The notes under the pieces were generated by a model. The model saw nothing but the letters and a program-made list of their open reading frames with translations, had not been told where the DNA came from and searched no databases. From contig JBAVEN010000077.1 in the NCBI GenBank assembly GCA_049587755.1, forward strand, positions 62,001 to 126,000: DNA of 64,000 bases. The letters are read 5' to 3'. This document shows positions 62,199 to 64,000 of this stretch, in pieces. Position 1 is the stretch's first letter; each line of letters starts with the position of its first letter. Position numbers and translations under genes: made by a program. Source of the stretch: Bog-375 sp049587755 (GTDB lineage: Bacteria; Acidobacteriota; Terriglobia; Bryobacterales; Bryobacteraceae).

Positions 62199-63302
62199 AT
62201 GACGAAACGCCACCTTGCGACGAAGCTGCTCTTGCTGCTCGCGCTTTCCCTTTGCCTGCCGGCGCAAAACGCGCCCACCCCCGTTTGGAAATTCGCCGTC
62301 TCCGGCGATTCACGCAATTGCGGCGACATTGTGATGCCCGCCGTAGCCGGGCAGGTGCTCGCGAGCGGCGCTAGCTTCTATTGGCACCTGGGCGATTTTC
62401 GCGCCATCTACGATTTCGATGAAGACATGGCGCCGCCGCGCGAGCTCCATCTGAAAACGCCTCACCTCAACATCATCACCTACCTGAGCAGCGCGTGGCC
62501 GAATTTCATCGAGCATCAGCTCCACCCGTTCGGCAAGCTGGAAGTTTTCCTGGGCATCGGCAATCACGAATTGATTTTCCCCAAGACGCGCAGCGCTTAC
62601 GTGGCCCAGTTTGAGAGCTATCTGAACAGCCCGCGCCTGGCCTCCCAGCGCCAGGCCGATGGCGACCCGGCCGGCGCTCGCACTTACTATCACTGGGTGA
62701 TGAACCATACCGATTTCCTTTCGCTCGACAACGCCAGCAACAGCTTCGACGCGGATCAAATGAAATGGATCCGCGCCCGTTTGGCCGCCGACCGGAAATC
62801 CGCCGATATCACCACCATCGTCGCCGGCATGCACGAGGCGCTGCCGGGCAGCAAAGGCCTGAGCCACAGCATGTGCGATTCCAGCGCGGGAATCGAAACC
62901 GGGCGCGAGGTCTACAACTTGCTCTGGGACCTCCAGCAGAGTGGCAAGCGGGTCTACGTGCTGGCCAGCCACTCCCACTTCGTGATGGACGATGTCTTCC
63001 GTACGCCGTACTGGGGTGATCGCTTGCTGCCGGGATGGATCGTGGGCACTGCCGGAGCTGTCCGCTACCGGTTGCCGCCGGGGATCGAGGGCGGCACTAT
63101 CAGCCGCACCGATGTTTACGGCTACCTGCTGGGAACCGTCATGTCGGACGGCTCCATAAAGTTCGAGTTTCGGCAGCTCAGCCTGGACGATTTGCGCCGC
63201 GCCAATGCAGGCATCAATCCTGATGCGCTGGTCGGTTGGTGCTATGAGCGGAATCAGGACCAGACAATCCCCAAGCCCGAAGCCTGCGGCGCGGGGGAAT
63301 AG
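62199..63302 (+). CDS. Secreted metallophosphoesterase
   Basis: A protein of 367 aa with a signal peptide (TKLLLLLALSLCLPAQ). The calcineurin-like motifs are in order: FAVSGDSRNCGD, WHLGDFRAIYDFDED, LGIGNHELIF, VAGMHEALPG and LASHSHFVMDDVF. The His of the usual first DxH is replaced by Ser, which some family branches tolerate. It is exported, probably hydrolysing phosphoesters in the periplasm. ATG 62199 follows GCGGAGG. It is divergent from the TldD-like gene. Confidence 0.88.
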   Translation: MTKRHLATKLLLLLALSLCLPAQNAPTPVWKFAVSGDSRNCGDIVMPAVAGQVLASGASFYWHLGDFRAIYDFDEDMAPPRELHLKTPHLNIITYLSSAWPNFIEHQLHPFGKLEVFLGIGNHELIFPKTRSAYVAQFESYLNSPRLASQRQADGDPAGARTYYHWVMNHTDFLSLDNASNSFDADQMKWIRARLAADRKSADITTIVAGMHEALPGSKGLSHSMCDSSAGIETGREVYNLLWDLQQSGKRVYVLASHSHFVMDDVFRTPYWGDRLLPGWIVGTAGAVRYRLPPGIEGGTISRTDVYGYLLGTVMSDGSIKFEFRQLSLDDLRRANAGINPDALVGWCYERNQDQTIPKPEACGAGE

Positions 63303-63571
63303 GTGGGGGGGACCGTCGCGTACCTTGGAAGGAAAGCACGGCACAATCGTTGCCCGCGCCAGCCAAGAGGGAAGTGCCGCCGCCCGCCTCTGCATGCTGT
63401 TGCACCCGTTTTTGGCCTCTCTCGCCCGGAGGTTGCCGGGAGCGAGCGATCTTCGACCGGATCGCAAGGGGCAGCGGCGGCGCAGGTCGCAAAGAAACGT
63501 CCCTTGATCGCGCTCGATTTCAGGAACGGTGAAGCCAATGTGTTTGACGTATACTTAGTTCAGATCTCCTC

Positions 63572-64000
63572 ATGGAGTGCTTCGAGACGACGCTGGCGCC
63601 GTACTCCCGGATGCAGGATTTGTACCAATCCTATTACAGGGAGAGCATTTCGGCATACTGCGAGCAGGAGGGCATTCTTTATCGGGAAAATGGGTCGCGC
63701 TTTGCCGGCGCCTTGCGATTCCTCGGACGTGCGCGTCAGTCGAACCGCCTCAACGGAATCGTGCCTGCTCGAATTCGCACGCCGCTGCTCAACGGCGTTG
63801 CTGCCAGACTCGGAGCGGGTACTTTAGTCGAACACACCGTGGGCAAGTACGTTTACCACGGCGATGGGGCAGAGATCAAAATATGCATCGACGCTGAGGA
63901 CTCCGGTGCAATCAAGCTGCCGGGTTTACTCGATTGGAGTGATTTGTATTTCAAGACCAATTACTGGCCCGAGCGCGAGTACGACCCTAAGGTTCGTCCC
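63572..64000 (+). CDS. Possible glycosyltransferase, 3' end cut by window
   Basis: An open frame of 143 codons from ATG 63572 runs off the right edge without a stop. The stretch LLDWSDLYFKTNYWPEREYD, preceded by EIKICIDAEDSGAIKLPG, resembles acceptor-side sequences of polysaccharide or exostosin-like glycosyltransferases, but this is only a weak impression. GC content is lower than most of the window. No ribosome-binding site stands out. The 269 bp before it hold nothing recognisable. Confidence 0.5.
   Translation, partial: MECFETTLAPYSRMQDLYQSYYRESISAYCEQEGILYRENGSRFAGALRFLGRARQSNRLNGIVPARIRTPLLNGVAARLGAGTLVEHTVGKYVYHGDGAEIKICIDAEDSGAIKLPGLLDWSDLYFKTNYWPEREYDPKVRP

Noticed and set aside
1..64000. 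tRNA, rRNA, riboswitch, insertion sequence or phage genes
   Set aside because: I looked for T-loop signatures, conserved RNA cores, transposase motifs and terminal repeats by eye and found none convincing.

Overview
The window looks like a chromosomal segment from an acidobacterium, probably of the Solibacter/Bryobacter type. It is GC-rich and densely coded. The family signatures are characteristic: a very large Oar-like TonB-dependent receptor, an NHL-repeat protein with the Solibacter-type C-terminal domain, two FtsX-like duplicated permeases of the acidobacterial (ADOP) type (one intact, one wrecked), two PadR regulators, a CRTAC1/ASPIC protein and an oligogalacturonate-lyase-like propeller. 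No rRNA, tRNA, CRISPR array, insertion sequence or phage module was recognised. The assignment is inference from gene content.

Layout. 0-9.4 kb: an edge-truncated surface protein with a pure NPDIA pentapeptide tract, a LytS-type sensor kinase, a secreted BNR protein, an in-frame relic of a response regulator/kinase pair, and the TonB receptor. 9.7-11.8 kb: a tight four-gene cluster (PadR, outer-membrane beta-barrel, two small membrane proteins). 11.9-13.3 kb: an ECF sigma, anti-sigma and Spy/CnrX-like sensor set on the minus strand. 13.5-18.6 kb: a NarL regulator overlapping a CRTAC1 gene, then PadR plus a deleted and frameshifted ADOP permease, then two VOC proteins. 18.8-24.7 kb: housekeeping genes (dciA-like, gatC, gatA, superoxide dismutase, soluble transhydrogenase, ROK-like protein). 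24.7-28.2 kb: DUF192, a secreted protein, and a lower-GC SDH-type ClpP-fold protease that looks acquired. 28.2-41.5 kb: HEAT-repeat protein, MqnD-type menaquinone enzyme, S41 protease, LolA-like protein, GT-C membrane protein, NHL protein, LssY-like protein, oligogalacturonate-lyase-like protein, a DUF2846 relic, HD hydrolase and Rsm22. 41.7-52.8 kb: TonB, B12 radical SAM, EF-G2, MltD-like transglycosylase, an acidic/basic histone-like protein, HipA-like kinase and an intact ADOP permease. 52.9-62.1 kb: a minus-strand run of secreted TldD-like and TldE-like proteins, a fused LptF-LptG, a VanZ/LamG protein, a hypothetical, an aminotransferase and MscL with a zinc ribbon. 62.2-64 kb: metallophosphoesterase and the start of a possible glycosyltransferase cut by the window edge.

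Themes. Much of the content concerns the envelope: lipopolysaccharide export, TonB-dependent uptake, peptidoglycan turnover, mechanosensitive release and envelope stress sensing. Three genes are visibly broken (5.5 kb, 16.2 kb, 39.7 kb), two of them by internal deletions that joined distant coding segments. The best candidates for something undescribed are the PadR-barrel-two-membrane-protein cluster at 9.75-11.8 kb and the secreted TldDE-like pair coupled to the LptF-LptG fusion at 56.3-62.1 kb.
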